From Dehalococcoidia bacterium (GTDB taxonomy: Bacteria > Chloroflexota > Dehalococcoidia > Lucifugimonadales > Lucifugimonadaceae): a DNA stretch of 9,325 nt. A program made the position numbers and the translations under genes. The notes below the pieces were generated by a model. The model ran no database searches, was not told the DNA's origin, and saw nothing but the letters and a program-made list of their open reading frames with translations. Within the stretch, counting starts at the first letter, position 1. Every line of letters begins with the position of its first letter. Where the stretch lies: assembly GCA_002700125.1 (NCBI GenBank), contig PACM01000017.1, positions 54,711 to 64,035 of the forward strand, in the 5' to 3' direction. This document shows positions 1-7,531 of the stretch, in pieces.

Positions 1-1001
1 TGGGTAGTGTCGTTCCATATTCTGATAATTTTTTTGCTAACTTAAATTCTGCAGTATTTTCTGACGGATCTTTCATTTATGTTCCTCCGGGAGTTAGGTG
101 CCCAATTGAACTTATGACATACTTTAGGATAAATACAGCCGATACAGGCCAATTCGAAAGAACTTTGATAGTTGCAGATGAAGGATCATATGTAAGCTAT
201 CTGGAAGGATGCACTGCCCCAATAAGGAAAAGTAGTCAGCTGCATGCTGCAGTAGTTGAACTGATAGCTTTGGGTGATGCAGAAATAAAATATTCTACTT
301 TACAAAATTGGTACCCAGGGAATAAAGAAGGAGAAGGAGGCGTTTACAACTTTGTTACAAAAAGGGGAAAATGTGCTGGCAAAAAGTCAAAAATAAGTTG
401 GACTCAAGTTGAAACAGGCTCCGCTATTACTTGGAAATATCCAAGCGTGATACTTCAAGGAGACGATTCAATTGGAGAATTCTATTCAGTTGCTTTAACG
501 AATAATCATCAGCAAGCAGACACTGGTACCAAAATGATTCATATAGGTAGAAATACTAAAAGTACAATAGTTGCGAAAGGAATTTCTGCTGGAAAAGGTA
601 ATAATACCTATAGAGGTCAAGTAAAAGTTCTACCATCTGCTGAAAATGCTTCAAATTTTACTCAATGTGACTCTCTGCTTATTGGAGATAAATGTGGGGC
701 ACATACTGTTCCATATATTGAAGTAAAAAATCCTTCTGCAAAGCTTGAACACGAAGCATCCACATCTAAAGTTAGTGATGATCAATTATTTTATTTAATG
801 CAAAGAGGATTGAATGAAGAAGAGGCTCACCACATGATCATTACCGGCTGGAGTAAAGAAGTGTTCAAAGAATTACCTTTTGAATTTGCTGTTGAGGCGG
901 GTCAATTACTGAAAGTCAGCCTAGAAGGTGCAGTTGGGGAAACTATTAACAATAGAAAACTTAGTTGCTTCTGTTACAGAAACTGGAGAGAAAATTATTA
1001 A
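1..1001 (+). CDS. sufB: SufB, Fe-S cluster scaffold subunit (5' end cut by window)
   Basis: SufB forms the SufBC2D scaffold in the cytosol, on which Fe-S clusters are built. The frame is open from base 3, where it already reads SufB sequence ([18 protein letters not shown]). By alignment from memory with the 495-residue E. coli protein, about 184 N-terminal residues lie outside the window. Equivalents of key E. coli residues are visible: R226/N228 in FRIN, C254 in LEGC, C405 in QCDSLL, and E432-H433-E434 in LEHE. The family normally ends at LEGSVG. Here LEGAVG is followed by 20 extra residues ([20 protein letters not shown]) before a TAA, so the gene overlaps sufC by about 70 bases. Identity is certain; whether the tail is real, a lost stop codon or an indel is open. 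It is the first visible gene of the suf operon. Confidence 0.97.
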   Translation, partial: GSVVPYSDNFFANLNSAVFSDGSFIYVPPGVRCPIELMTYFRINTADTGQFERTLIVADEGSYVSYLEGCTAPIRKSSQLHAAVVELIALGDAEIKYSTLQNWYPGNKEGEGGVYNFVTKRGKCAGKKSKISWTQVETGSAITWKYPSVILQGDDSIGEFYSVALTNNHQQADTGTKMIHIGRNTKSTIVAKGISAGKGNNTYRGQVKVLPSAENASNFTQCDSLLIGDKCGAHTVPYIEVKNPSAKLEHEASTSKVSDDQLFYLMQRGLNEEEAHHMIITGWSKEVFKELPFEFAVEAGQLLKVSLEGAVGETINNRKLSCFCYRNWRENY

Positions 1002-1686
1002 AGATGTCAGTTTATCTATTGGATATGGTGAAACCCACGTTATTATGGGACCGAACGGAGGAGGCAAAAGTACATTAGTTAATGTTTTGGCTGGTAGAAG
1101 CAGTTACACATTAGACTCTGGAAGAATTGATTTTGAGTCTAATAATTTAATTAGCATGACCATTGATGAACGTGCACGTGCAGGCGTATTTATGGCGTTC
1201 CAATATCCTTCTGAAATTCCTGGAGTGAGGCCTTGGCAATTCTTGAAGGCAGCTACAGATTCCCACAGAAAGTCAGAGGGCCTCCCTGAATATTCTGTTA
1301 GAGATTTTTCAAAAATTTATGATTCTAACCTTAAAGAAATTGGTATCGATTCGGAGTTGATGAAAAGATCATTAAATGATGGGTTTTCAGGAGGTGAGAA
1401 AAAAAGAAATGAGATTTTTCAAATGATGATGCTTAAGCCCAAGCTGGCTCTATTAGATGAGACAGATTCTGGTTTAGACGTAGATGCACTTAAAGCTGTG
1501 GGAAATGCCGTCAATAAACTTCGGGATGACCGGAGATCCTTCTTAATCGTCACACATTATCAAAGATTACTTGATCACGTAAAGCCAGACTTTGTTCATA
1601 TTTTAATTGATGGCAAGATTGTTGAGTCAGGTAATCACAAATTAGTGAAAAAAATAGAGTCTTCAGGATATGAAAGTTTTTCCTAA
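928..1686 (+). CDS. sufC: SufC, ABC-type ATPase of the SufBCD complex
   Basis: SufC is the ATPase that drives conformational change in SufBC2D during cluster assembly. Numbered from GTG 928, the protein has 252 residues: Walker [10 protein letters not shown] (41-49), Q-loop Q92 in AFQYP, ABC signature FSGGEKKR (153-160), Walker B LALLDE (173-178) running into the SufC hallmark DETDSGLD, and H-loop H210 in VTHYQ. Length is normal. There is no ATG before the Walker A region, so the start must be non-ATG: GTG 928, or TTG 934, which has a modest AAGG 5 bases upstream. Either lies inside the sufB tail, implying translational coupling. The gene ends 17 bases inside sufD. Function is certain; the exact start is not. 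Confidence 0.96.
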   Translation: MQLGKLLTIENLVASVTETGEKIIKDVSLSIGYGETHVIMGPNGGGKSTLVNVLAGRSSYTLDSGRIDFESNNLISMTIDERARAGVFMAFQYPSEIPGVRPWQFLKAATDSHRKSEGLPEYSVRDFSKIYDSNLKEIGIDSELMKRSLNDGFSGGEKKRNEIFQMMMLKPKLALLDETDSGLDVDALKAVGNAVNKLRDDRRSFLIVTHYQRLLDHVKPDFVHILIDGKIVESGNHKLVKKIESSGYESFS

Positions 1687-2938
1687 TATAGAAAATCTTC
1701 AACATTATCAGGACCTTAAGGATCAAACTGTAAAAAGTTCTGATAAGTTCGGAGAATTTAAGCGTCAAAGCTTTAAAACATTCTTAGAAAAGGGACTTCC
1801 TGTATCTGGAAAAGGAAATGAGAGGTGGAAATATTTGGACCTAAGAAGTTTAGTCAAGACAAAATATAAACTTTTGGAAGATCTTAATAAAACTGATAAT
1901 AAGTTTTCGCCGGATGTAATTTTTCTTCAGAATGCCATATCAATTGTTAACGGTCAGGTGGACAGTAAAATCTTAAGTTCTATGAAAGGAATTAAGGTGC
2001 TTGAGGTTGACGAAATTGATATAGGTGGAGTAGCAGACAATAATGAAGATGGAATGATTGCTCTTAACTCATCATTTTTTATTGAACCTTTGTGCTTTAG
2101 GATCACAGAAGATTTTAACTATGCCAATTTGAATATTGTTTTTTCTGGAGACAGTGAAGGCCAAAGATTAGATTGTCCCAGATTATTTATTGAAATTGAT
2201 AGTGGGGTGGAGGTAACCATTAATGAATTGCATGTTTCACCGAGCGCTGACGTTCTTAAAGTTTCAGTTTTAGAAATAATATTGCAAGAAGGATCTAAGG
2301 TTTTGCACAATATCGTCGTGAATGGGTCTAAATATTCTAAAGATTTCCTTTTTACAAGAATTTCACAAAATAAAAATAGCTACTTTAAATCAGTATCTTA
2401 TTCTGATGCTCCTAGTTTGGGTGCAAACGATATCAAAGTTTGTATGAATGGTGAATACAGTGAATGTGATCTTAGAGGGTTATATTTTACTACTGGATCA
2501 TCTCAATTTAATACCCATGTGGTAGTTGATCACAATGTTCCTTATACTAAGAGTAATCAATTCTATAAAGGCATACTGACGGATAATTCTAGAGCTGTAT
2601 TTAGTGGCAAAATACTAGTGAAAAGAGATGCACAAAAAACTTACGCTACCCAAAAAGATTTAAATCTCCTGATGTCTAAAGGAGCTGAGATTGATACCAA
2701 GCCTAGCCTAGAAATATATGCTGACGATGTTGAATGTTTTCACGGAGCCACTGCAGGACACGTTGATGAGAACACTCTTTATTACATGATGTCTAGAGGA
2801 ATCGATAAAGATCGTGCTACTCAAATACTTGTTAGAGGGTTTGCTGACGAAATTATCAATGATATTTCTGATAAATCATTTCGTAAAATTGCTGTAGAGC
2901 AAATTGATAAAATATTACCTAGTTTGTCATTTCAATAA
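1670..2938 (+). CDS. sufD: SufD, Fe-S cluster scaffold subunit
   Basis: SufD is the SufB paralogue that pairs with it in SufBC2D and helps iron enter the nascent cluster. The 422-residue product has the N-terminal SufD landmark ERWKYLDL. Near the C-terminus it has CFHGATAGHVD followed by YYMMSRGI and a RGFADEI helix, all typical of the SufB/SufD core. H358 in CFHG corresponds to conserved H360 of E. coli SufD. The middle is divergent, as usual for this subunit. The ATG lies 17 bases before the end of sufC, with only AGGA two bases upstream, so translation probably depends on ribosomes finishing sufC. The stop codon is one base before the sufS ATG. Nothing looks broken. Confidence 0.95.
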   Translation: MKVFPNIENLQHYQDLKDQTVKSSDKFGEFKRQSFKTFLEKGLPVSGKGNERWKYLDLRSLVKTKYKLLEDLNKTDNKFSPDVIFLQNAISIVNGQVDSKILSSMKGIKVLEVDEIDIGGVADNNEDGMIALNSSFFIEPLCFRITEDFNYANLNIVFSGDSEGQRLDCPRLFIEIDSGVEVTINELHVSPSADVLKVSVLEIILQEGSKVLHNIVVNGSKYSKDFLFTRISQNKNSYFKSVSYSDAPSLGANDIKVCMNGEYSECDLRGLYFTTGSSQFNTHVVVDHNVPYTKSNQFYKGILTDNSRAVFSGKILVKRDAQKTYATQKDLNLLMSKGAEIDTKPSLEIYADDVECFHGATAGHVDENTLYYMMSRGIDKDRATQILVRGFADEIINDISDKSFRKIAVEQIDKILPSLSFQ

Positions 2939-2939
2939 G

Positions 2940-4166
2940 ATGAATGTCTCAAATATCAGAAAAGATTTTCCTATTTTAGATTCAAGAATTAATAATTATC
3001 CTCTTGTTTACCTAGACAATGCAGCGACATCACAAAAACCACGAGCAGTGATTGATTCACTTGTTGATTATTATGAAAACTATAATTCTAATGTTCATAG
3101 AGGAGTACATACTTTAAGTGTGAAGGCAACAGAGGAGTACGAGAATTCTAGAATTAAAGTAAAAAACCTAATAAATGCTAAAAGTTCGACCGAAATAATC
3201 TATACAAGAAACGCGACTGAATCTTTAAATATAATCTCATATAGTTGGGGCAAAAAAAACGTACATTCTGGGGATGATATTTTCATAACTCCATTTGAAC
3301 ATCATTCAAATATAGTACCTTGGCAGGAGCTCTGTAGAGATAAAAAAGCTAATCTAAGATATGTCCCATTGAATGGATCAGGAGACATTGATATGGACAA
3401 ATTTAGATCTCAATTAAGCCAACGCACTAAACTAGTATCTATAACTCATATGTCGAATGTTTTAGGCACGTTATTACCTGTAAAAGAAATGATAAAATCA
3501 GTTCGAGCAACACCAGCCGTAACTGTTATTGATGCTTGCCAAAGCGTCCCTCATATGCCAGTAGACGTTCAAGATTTGGACTGTGATTTCATGTGTTTTT
3601 CAGGTCATAAAATGTTAGGTCCTACAGGTATAGGCGTCATGTACGGCAGGTCAGATATCCTAAATGAAATGCCTCCATTTCTTTTTGGAGGCGACATGAT
3701 CAGCGAAGTGACTTATGAAAGTGCCCAATGGAACGATTTGCCATATAAATTTGAAGCGGGCACACCGAATATTGCCGATGCTATAGCGTTAGGAGTTGCC
3801 TGTGATTATCTACAGGACATCGGATTACAAAAAATTTGGGATCATGAAATTCAACTTGGTGAGTATGCAGTAAAAAAATTTAAATCATTGAAGAATTTCA
3901 AAATTCTTGGGGATCGTTCAAAAGAAAAGAGAGGCGGAGTTTTTTCATTTCACCATGAGAAAATTCATCCACATGACATAGGAAGCGCATTAGACAAGTT
4001 TGGTATAGCCATTCGCACTGGGCACCATTGTGCTATGCCTCTTGTACAAAGTTATGGAATAGTTGCGGCATCTAGGGCAAGTGTTTATTTATACAACTCA
4101 AATGAAGAAATTGATAAATTGATTGATCGTCTTTCAGAGATTGAGGAGTATTTTTCTGGTGAGTGA
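2940..4166 (+). CDS. sufS: SufS, group II cysteine desulfurase
   Basis: SufS is a PLP-dependent enzyme that converts L-cysteine to alanine and holds the sulfur as a persulfide for Fe-S assembly. The 408-residue product has VYLDNAATSQKP near the N-terminus, NVHRGVHTLS, H121/H122 before SNIVPWQ, VIDACQSVPH in the PLP pocket, the Schiff-base lysine K224 in SGHKMLGPTG, and the persulfide cysteine C364 in RTGHHCAMPL. C364 has the same number as in E. coli SufS. ATG 2940 gives the family's usual N-terminus and lies one base after the sufD stop. An in-frame TTG at 2904 would add 12 unlike residues inside sufD and was not used. No Shine-Dalgarno sequence is visible, which suits coupling to sufD. Group II desulfurases need a sulfur acceptor; the next gene, sufU, supplies one. 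Confidence 0.97.
   Translation: MNVSNIRKDFPILDSRINNYPLVYLDNAATSQKPRAVIDSLVDYYENYNSNVHRGVHTLSVKATEEYENSRIKVKNLINAKSSTEIIYTRNATESLNIISYSWGKKNVHSGDDIFITPFEHHSNIVPWQELCRDKKANLRYVPLNGSGDIDMDKFRSQLSQRTKLVSITHMSNVLGTLLPVKEMIKSVRATPAVTVIDACQSVPHMPVDVQDLDCDFMCFSGHKMLGPTGIGVMYGRSDILNEMPPFLFGGDMISEVTYESAQWNDLPYKFEAGTPNIADAIALGVACDYLQDIGLQKIWDHEIQLGEYAVKKFKSLKNFKILGDRSKEKRGGVFSFHHEKIHPHDIGSALDKFGIAIRTGHHCAMPLVQSYGIVAASRASVYLYNSNEEIDKLIDRLSEIEEYFSGE
4143..4148 (+). promoter_or_regulatory. sufU ribosome binding site
   Basis: GAGGAG lies inside the 3' end of sufS, 10 bases before GTG 4159. It supports that GTG over the upstream in-frame TTG 4123 and the downstream ATG 4186. Confidence 0.55.
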
Positions 4167-4599
4167 ATTAACTGATTTTGACGAGATGTATCAAGAAATT
4201 GTATTGGATCATTACAGGAATCCGCGCAACAAATCTAAATTGTCTAGAGATTTTTTAGAAACCAAGTCTTATAATCCTTTTTGCGGTGATGAAATAGAAC
4301 TACAATTGAGTATTAATGATGGCAAATTAGAAGATATCAGCGTTACAGGGCGGGGTTGTGCTATCAGTCAATCATCTGGGTCATTAATGAGCGAAGTGGT
4401 TATTAACAAATCGATTAATGAAATAAAAGAAATTAGTCTAATAATTAGATCTCTTCTTAAGAATGAAGAGGTTCAAGAAAAGGACCTTGATAGATTGGGA
4501 GATGCATTTGCTCTAGAGGGAGTAAAAAAATTTCCAGTCAGGATTAAGTGTGCACTACTTTCTTGGGCAGCTTTGAAAGACTTAATTGATCAATATTAA
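4159..4599 (+). CDS. sufU: SufU, zinc-dependent sulfur acceptor (IscU-like fold)
   Basis: SufU takes persulfide sulfur from SufS and passes it to the SufBCD scaffold; it replaces SufE in systems like this one. The 146-residue product has C42 and D44 in FCGDE, C67 in GRGCAIS and C131 in RIKCALLSW. These match the zinc ligands C41, D43, C66 and C128 of Bacillus subtilis SufU almost position for position. The segment between the second and third cysteines has the longer SufU form rather than the IscU form, and the protein lacks the LPPVK chaperone motif of IscU. The start was chosen by similarity of MSELTDFDEMYQEI to SufU N-termini and by the GAGGAG site upstream. It overlaps sufS by 8 bases. 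Its stop overlaps the convergent aldolase stop. No sufT, sufA or sufE follows. Confidence 0.93.
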   Translation: MSELTDFDEMYQEIVLDHYRNPRNKSKLSRDFLETKSYNPFCGDEIELQLSINDGKLEDISVTGRGCAISQSSGSLMSEVVINKSINEIKEISLIIRSLLKNEEVQEKDLDRLGDAFALEGVKKFPVRIKCALLSWAALKDLIDQY

Positions 4600-5417
4600 T
4601 AAGGCTTTTTTATACTAGAATCTTCAGTAGATGAGTTTAATTTTTTTCCTGATCTTAATTGCTTGAAATCTTCTTCTATTTTTTGTCCAAGAAATGATGA
4701 GTCACTTCCATGTAATAAAAATCTTGATCCTAAACTCAATGATAAATTACTGTCAGCTAAGGTGGCATGATGTATCATAACTGGTATTGAGTGACTTTCA
4801 GAAATGCTAATGATTTTTTTTAATGCATTAATGTATAAGTCAGAATCTTTTTCATCAGGTATGCCCATGGAAGTTGTAAGGTCATTTGGCCCAATGAATA
4901 TTCCATCAAGTTTTTCAACTGAATTGATCATTTTTTCAAGATTTTCCATTGCAGGAACACTTTCAATTCCTAAAATAAAAAGCCTATCTTTATTTCTATT
5001 TCTTAAATAATCTTCTGATTTTTTACTTGGAAATTCACCAGTGTTTAGGGCTTTACTCAAGTATTCACCTTTTAAAGGATTAAAATAAGTCCTACCAAAA
5101 GACAATTTTAAGTCATCTATGTCTTCACAATAAGGAACTAATATTCCATCAGCTCCAGCATCTATAGTAGACCCAGCAAGTTCTGGATTAGGTGATGTTA
5201 TTCTAACAATACTTGTTATATTCTGCGCTCGAAGAGCAGATGTTAATTCATTGATTTGTGATCTAGTTCGTGGACCATGTTCTGCTTCGATAACCACATA
5301 GTCTATATATTCTGAACTGATACTATTTAGAATCCTGGTTCCCTCTGCTCCCCATAGCATTGTCCCGTAGACAATTCCGCCAGATTTAAGAGTTTCTTTC
5401 AATGTACTAGGGTTCAT
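4596..5417 (-). CDS. HpcH/HpaI-type aldolase (class II, metal-dependent)
   Basis: The family carries out metal-dependent retro-aldol cleavage of 2-keto-4-hydroxy acids, often releasing pyruvate; the substrate here cannot be read from sequence. The 273-residue product has the (beta/alpha)8 landmarks of the family: catalytic H47 in EAEHGPR, R72 in VRIT, metal ligand E152 in GIESVPAMENL, and metal ligand D179 in IFIGPNDL. These match H45, R70, E149 and D175 of E. coli HpaI. The partner of the catalytic histidine (HpaI D42) is Glu44 here. The substrate-side loop, usually YPPxGxRG, is diverged (YFNPLKGEYL), so its substrate probably differs from HpaI's. ATG 5417 has AAAGGA 10 bases upstream. It converges on sufU with a 4-base stop overlap and is divergent from the RDD gene. 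A citrate-lyase-beta relative is less likely, given the EHGP and GPNDL motifs. Confidence 0.88.
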   Translation of the reverse strand: MNPSTLKETLKSGGIVYGTMLWGAEGTRILNSISSEYIDYVVIEAEHGPRTRSQINELTSALRAQNITSIVRITSPNPELAGSTIDAGADGILVPYCEDIDDLKLSFGRTYFNPLKGEYLSKALNTGEFPSKKSEDYLRNRNKDRLFILGIESVPAMENLEKMINSVEKLDGIFIGPNDLTTSMGIPDEKDSDLYINALKKIISISESHSIPVMIHHATLADSNLSLSLGSRFLLHGSDSSFLGQKIEEDFKQLRSGKKLNSSTEDSSIKKPY

Positions 5418-5454
5418 ATGAAAACTATCCTTTCGTTTTATCGATTATCTTTTC

Positions 5455-5483
5455 AATATATCGAAGTTAATCAATCATATCAA
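5455..5483 (-). promoter_or_regulatory. Candidate promoter of the aldolase gene
   Basis: On the minus strand, TTGATA (5483-5478) and TATATT (5460-5455) are separated by 17 bases, each one mismatch from the sigma-70 consensus. Transcription would start near 5448, about 31 bases before the aldolase ATG, leaving the AAAGGA site at 5433-5428 inside the leader. The region is very AT-rich, so chance matches are possible. Confidence 0.5.
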
Positions 5484-5490
5484 TGATTAA
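5467..5490 (+). promoter_or_regulatory. 24-bp near-palindrome, candidate operator
   Basis: Arms TTAATCA and TGATTAA flank a 10-base centre, and 20 of 24 positions are symmetric. The site covers the -35 box and part of the spacer of the proposed aldolase promoter, where a repressor would act. The binding protein is unknown, and no regulator gene is adjacent. Confidence 0.35.
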
Positions 5491-5550
5491 ATTATAACTA
5501 TATATATTAATAATATAGTAATAAATAATAATAATAGTATTAATTATATG
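5491..5550. other. Very AT-rich low-complexity stretch in a divergent intergenic region
   Basis: Almost entirely A and T, with runs of TATATATTAATAATA and AATAATAATAATAG type and only a few G or C. It sits between the aldolase and RDD genes. It may be a bent or easily melted upstream element, but no specific site can be named and no convincing promoter for the RDD gene was found. Confidence 0.5.
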
Positions 5551-5617
5551 AAAACATATTGAATTAAATATTTTAGGCTGATTTACAGTATTTTATACGT
5601 TAGAATAAAATAAGATA

Positions 5618-6154
5618 ATGTCCTCAGAAGAAACAAGAGAAATAATATTGGCTGGCCGTGTTGAAAGAATTTTTTCCTATCTTGTTGACTTAATATTTGC
5701 TGCTGCAGTTCAATTTATTGTTTTGGTATTCTTAAGCTTTACACCTGATGAAGGCACTTTCTTTATTATAAAACAATTATTGGCGTTCTGTTCCGTAGTA
5801 TCTATTCAAGGTTATTTGTTAATTAAAACTGGTCAAACCATCGGAAAAAAAGTTTTGGGTATAAAGATTTTTGATTCTAAGACCTTAAAAATTCCTAATA
5901 TCGCTCAAGTCTTTTTTATTAGATACTTACTGGTTTGGCAGTTACCGAGCTTATTACTTTTATTTGGAGATCAAAATCAAGTCTTGTTTACAGGGCAATG
6001 GTCTGAATTTCCTATCTATTTAAAAATTTTAGTCTTTATTAGTTTCTTTGTGTATGCGCAATCTTTGTTAATTTTCCGATCAAATAGACGAACTGGGCAC
6101 GATCTCTTAGCTGGAACCGTAGTCGGAAAGATAAATAATCCATTAAATGTTTAA
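5618..6154 (+). CDS. RDD-family integral membrane protein
   Basis: The RDD family comprises small inner-membrane proteins of mostly unknown function; some have been linked to ion transport. The 178-residue product has the family layout: RVERIFSYLVDLIF near residues 14-27, supplying the conserved Arg (R17) and Asp (D24), then the loop GQTIGKKVLGIKIF (72-85), and the C-terminal RRTGHDLLAGTVV (157-169) with its Asp. Hydrophobic segments fall at about 18-41, 48-70, 98-117 and 132-154, giving about four helices. The start MSSEETRE has only weak AAG-like sequence upstream and no clear promoter. It stands alone: divergent from the aldolase and convergent with the sulfatase. Family membership is secure; its substrate or role is unknown. 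Confidence 0.85.
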   Translation: MSSEETREIILAGRVERIFSYLVDLIFAAAVQFIVLVFLSFTPDEGTFFIIKQLLAFCSVVSIQGYLLIKTGQTIGKKVLGIKIFDSKTLKIPNIAQVFFIRYLLVWQLPSLLLLFGDQNQVLFTGQWSEFPIYLKILVFISFFVYAQSLLIFRSNRRTGHDLLAGTVVGKINNPLNV

Positions 6155-6179
6155 GATTAACAAAAATAAATTTAATCTT
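6153..6179. terminator. Possible bidirectional AT-rich hairpin between convergent genes
   Basis: Arms AAGATTAA (6153-6160) and TTAATCTT (6172-6179) are perfectly complementary around an 11-base loop. The hairpin overlaps the stop codons of the RDD gene and the sulfatase, and T-rich sequence follows on both strands. The stem has only one G-C pair per 8 bp, so it would be weak. Confidence 0.35.
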
Positions 6180-7464
6180 TTATTTCATTCAGAATTTTAC
6201 TAAGCTTTTCGTATACTATTTTTATTTGGTGAGATGAATTGATAGGTATTGGTTTTTTTTCGTCTGGATCATTTAATACGTTAAACATTCTTCCGTCAGA
6301 ATATAATTTCCATTCTTTTTCTCTAACAAATTCAACAATTGGCCTAAGCATTCTAGGGCTGTTAGGATCAAAATAAAAGTATATCCATTCTCTAGGATTT
6401 CCATCTTTTCCTATAATCTGTTGAAAAAATGATCTCCCATCTAAAATGTAATCATCGGGAACTGAAATTCCAGATGCCTCGAGCATTGTAGGAAGAAAAT
6501 CTGAAGCATCAACTAAATCTTCCTTAACGATATTTTCTGGTATAGTATTTGGCCAATTACAAATTAATGGAACATGGGTTCCTGTATCACTTGTAAGCCC
6601 TTTACCTCCGATAATTTTTTTATCACCCATCATTGAAATAATGCCTCTTGTTGATCCATTATCGCCTGCATAGATAATTAACGTATCTTCTCTAAGACTT
6701 AAGTCCTCTAATTTTGATATTATTCTGCCTATAATTTTATCGTGATACTCCACCATGTCTTTATAAAATTTGGGATCATCATCCCAATTTTCAAGTACAT
6801 CAAAATTTCTTCCCCCTAAAGTTTTATTTGAAGGAGGATTAAAAAGTTTATATTCTTCACTATCAGGCGTCGGCTCTTTGGGGTCATGAGTTAGGGCCAT
6901 TGGAAAGTAGACAAAGAAAGGGTCATCCTGATTTTTTTCTATAAAGTCGATAATATAATCGCAAAATATGTCATCCCCATATTTATCTTTAGTATTGGTT
7001 AGGTATGACCCATTTTGATAAATAATCGGATCTTTATACCTAGACCCCTTATCTTCTGTTTGGTGGGCATGCCATACACAATATTCGTCGAAACCCGCAT
7101 CTTCTATCTTCTGACCTTTGTTTCTGTCTTCAGGTTTTTCTTCCAATGTATTGTATGAATAGAGTTGCCATTTTCCTGCGATTGTAGTTTTATATCCTGA
7201 ATCTGAAAATATATGACCAAAAGTTTTTTCATTGGGATCCATAAGACCAAAACCTATATAATTTCGAAAATTATACTTTCCAGACATTAGTTGTACTCGT
7301 GTTGGTGTACAAAGAGGCTGAACATGAGCATTCTGAAACCTAACTCCTGTTCTTGCAAGTTTATCCAAAACGGGAGTTTCATAGGAAGTGCCACCATAGC
7401 AACCGAGAGTTTCATAGCCTAAATCGTCTGACAGTATGAGAATTATATTTGGTCTTTTATTCAA
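6172..7464 (-). CDS. Type I sulfatase (arylsulfatase A-like, formylglycine-dependent)
   Basis: Predicted to hydrolyse a sulfate ester, possibly from marine algal polysaccharide or a small metabolite. The 430-residue product has metal ligands D13-D14 in LSDDLGY, the modification motif CTPTR with C52 and R56 in LCTPTRVQLMSG, K98 in AGKWQL, H193 in ALTHDP, D268-N269 in YAGDNGS and K288 in GGKGL. C52 would be converted to formylglycine by an enzyme outside the window. The position equivalent to human ARSA H125 (GKWHLG) is Gln100. The N-terminus begins directly with the catalytic strand, with no signal peptide, so it looks cytoplasmic. The only usable start is TTG 7464: the frame is open upstream to a stop at about 7525 but holds no ATG or GTG, and no ribosome site is visible. 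Confidence 0.92.
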   Translation of the reverse strand: MNKRPNIILILSDDLGYETLGCYGGTSYETPVLDKLARTGVRFQNAHVQPLCTPTRVQLMSGKYNFRNYIGFGLMDPNEKTFGHIFSDSGYKTTIAGKWQLYSYNTLEEKPEDRNKGQKIEDAGFDEYCVWHAHQTEDKGSRYKDPIIYQNGSYLTNTKDKYGDDIFCDYIIDFIEKNQDDPFFVYFPMALTHDPKEPTPDSEEYKLFNPPSNKTLGGRNFDVLENWDDDPKFYKDMVEYHDKIIGRIISKLEDLSLREDTLIIYAGDNGSTRGIISMMGDKKIIGGKGLTSDTGTHVPLICNWPNTIPENIVKEDLVDASDFLPTMLEASGISVPDDYILDGRSFFQQIIGKDGNPREWIYFYFDPNSPRMLRPIVEFVREKEWKLYSDGRMFNVLNDPDEKKPIPINSSHQIKIVYEKLSKILNEIKD

Positions 7465-7471
7465 ATTAACT

Positions 7472-7500
7472 TTAACTAATTTATTTAACTCAGATATAAT
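7472..7500 (+). promoter_or_regulatory. Candidate bcp promoter
   Basis: TTAACT (7472-7477), 17 bases, then TATAAT (7495-7500). The -10 is exact and the -35 matches 4 of 6. The start would be near 7507, giving a leader of about 25 bases that contains the AAGGA site. It lies in the short gap between the divergent sulfatase and bcp. Confidence 0.45.
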
Positions 7501-7516
7501 ATTAATAACAGTTTTT

Positions 7517-7521
7517 AAGGA
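7517..7521 (+). promoter_or_regulatory. bcp ribosome binding site
   Basis: AAGGA, 10 bases before ATG 7532. It fixes that start against the longer in-frame reading that begins at 7436 inside the divergent sulfatase gene. Confidence 0.6.
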
Positions 7522-7531
7522 ATTTTACTAT

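Noticed and set aside
1550..1768. Open frame on the minus strand across the sufC/sufD junction
   Set aside because: It is antisense to clearly conserved genes and its translation has no recognisable pattern.
2119..2310. Open frame on the minus strand inside sufD
   Set aside because: It lies wholly within the conserved sufD frame; an antisense shadow.
4123..4158. Longer start for sufU (TTG 4123)
   Set aside because: The extra residues are the shadow of the sufS 3' end. GTG 4159 with GAGGAG upstream gives the normal SufU N-terminus.
4804..5010. Open frame on the plus strand inside the aldolase gene
   Set aside because: It is antisense to the catalytic part of the aldolase (GIESVPAMENL and GPNDL region); a shadow.
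5491..5617. Promoter for the RDD gene
   Set aside because: Several TATA-like hexamers occur in this AT-rich stretch, but none has a -35 at acceptable spacing (for example TTTACA and TAGAAT are only 13 bases apart).
7436..7531. 32-residue N-terminal extension of the peroxiredoxin
   Set aside because: It overlaps the start of the divergent sulfatase and the promoter region. The family N-terminus and length match ATG 7532, which has its own AAGGA.
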